Of a DNA stretch of 6,295 nt, positions 6,056 through 6,295 are shown in pieces. A model generated the notes under the pieces. The model was not told where the DNA came from. It saw only the letters and a program-made list of their open reading frames with translations, and searched no databases. The stretch comes from Methanosarcinales archaeon (lineage in GTDB: Archaea > Halobacteriota > Syntropharchaeia > Alkanophagales > Methanospirareceae). Location: positions 1 to 6,295 of the forward strand of contig JAODGL010000019.1 in assembly GCA_025464585.1 (NCBI GenBank), given 5' to 3'. The position numbers and the translations under genes are program-made. The stretch's first letter is position 1; every line of letters starts with the position of its first letter.

Positions 6056-6078
6056 AATCTTTTTTACTTTGCCTTTAC

Positions 6079-6086
6079 ATATAAAA
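6079..6086 (-). promoter_or_regulatory. TATA-like box upstream of the DUF1684 gene
   Basis: TTTTATAT on the minus strand is centred about 42 bp before ATG 6040. A start of transcription about 26 bp downstream would give a leader of some 16 nt that just contains the GAGGTGG site. The box overlaps the codons that would follow GTG 6091, another reason to prefer the shorter gene. Confidence 0.35.
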
Positions 6087-6116
6087 TCCACACATGCAGT
6101 TAAGGAATAAATGTGA

Positions 6117-6295
6117 TTATCCTAAATTCTTCTGGATTTTTATGCCCTGCACATCAGCCGCTACGCATATAAAGGCTGCGTCTCTTATCCAGACGTAGCG
6201 ATAAGGCGAGACATCTCGTGGTCTCTTATCGGTATTAGCAGCAACTATCGCATCGTTTTCCACTGCCGCAATTTCAAATTTCAAAATCCAAATAT
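6117..6295 (-). pseudogene. Fragment of a GH15 glucoamylase-like glycosidase
   Basis: The minus-strand frame ends at TAA 6119-6117 and is open to the window edge. It reads AAVENDAIVAANTDKR, then PRDVSPYRYVWIRDAAF, then a short tail VQGIKIQKNLG. The combination AIVAANTD followed by YRYVWIRDAAF matches the catalytic-domain segment of family 15 glycoside hydrolases (glucoamylase/trehalase-like), where WxRDaAf is conserved. The frame stops about 10 residues past this motif, where real family members continue for hundreds of residues. On the other side the codons run straight into the A/T repeat (6273-6295). A gene broken on both sides is the simplest reading; a frame change near 6120-6130 could contribute to the stop. 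It is not a functional enzyme as seen. Confidence 0.7.
6273..6295 (-). repeat. 23-bp A/T-rich repeat, right copy (inverted partner at 258-280)
   Basis: This is the exact reverse complement of 258-280 and may extend past the window edge. It directly abuts the recognisable coding part of the GH15 fragment, whose homology begins only a few bases inside. Confidence 0.7.

Noticed and set aside
5464..6057. Long minus-strand frame of 197 codons overlapping DUF1684
   Set aside because: It lies in another frame on the same strand as DUF1684, is rich in Arg and Ser, has no recognisable motif and starts without a ribosome-binding site.
6041..6091. GTG start giving a 199-residue DUF1684 protein
   Set aside because: ATG 6040 has a GAGGTGG site at correct spacing, while the GTG has none and the added residues overlap a TATA-like box.
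258..6295. Composite transposon bounded by the 23-bp inverted repeats
   Set aside because: No transposase or integrase lies between them, the enclosed genes are ordinary chromosomal types, and no target duplication can be seen because the right copy is at the window edge.

Overview
The window looks like chromosomal DNA from a methanogen-type or ANME-type euryarchaeon (inference). The clues are a DUF2111 protein (a family I know from methanogens and relatives), an MTH1187-type thiamine-binding protein, an AmmeMemoRadiSam radical SAM enzyme, TATA-like boxes at archaeal distance from start codons, and some GTG starts. I see no rRNA, tRNA, CRISPR array, complete insertion sequence or phage gene. 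The species cannot be fixed from this window.

Layout: 1-158 (-) is the edge of an unidentified gene. 181-358 is a non-coding patch of A/T-periodic repeats and G/C hairpins. 352-1167 (+) is the C-terminal part of a 10-TM metal exporter (ArsP_2/putative manganese transporter family) whose 5' part is missing and replaced by that patch. 1250-1399 (-) is a small zinc-ribbon frame with no normal start codon. 1416-2426 (-) is the AmrS-type radical SAM enzyme. Divergent from it, 2547-2954 (+, DUF2111) and 2970-3713 (+, TauE/SafE permease) form a probable two-gene operon. Convergent to these are 3737-4045 (-, thiamine-binding protein), 4105-5454 (-, DHA2-type MFS transporter) and 5492-6040 (-, DUF1684). 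6117-6295 (-) is a broken fragment of a GH15 glucoamylase-like gene.

The intact genes are mostly transporters and small-molecule-handling proteins: a sulfur-anion or other organic-anion permease with a putative sensor-like partner, a drug or metabolite exporter, and a thiamine/HMP binding protein. They do not form one clear pathway. I did not find a convincing new multi-gene system. The most unusual structural signal is at the edges: the same 23-bp A/T-rich repeat occurs in inverted orientation at 258-280 and 6273-6295. Both copies lie next to truncated genes (metal exporter and GH15), which suggests that a dispersed repeat family marks breakpoints in this genome.
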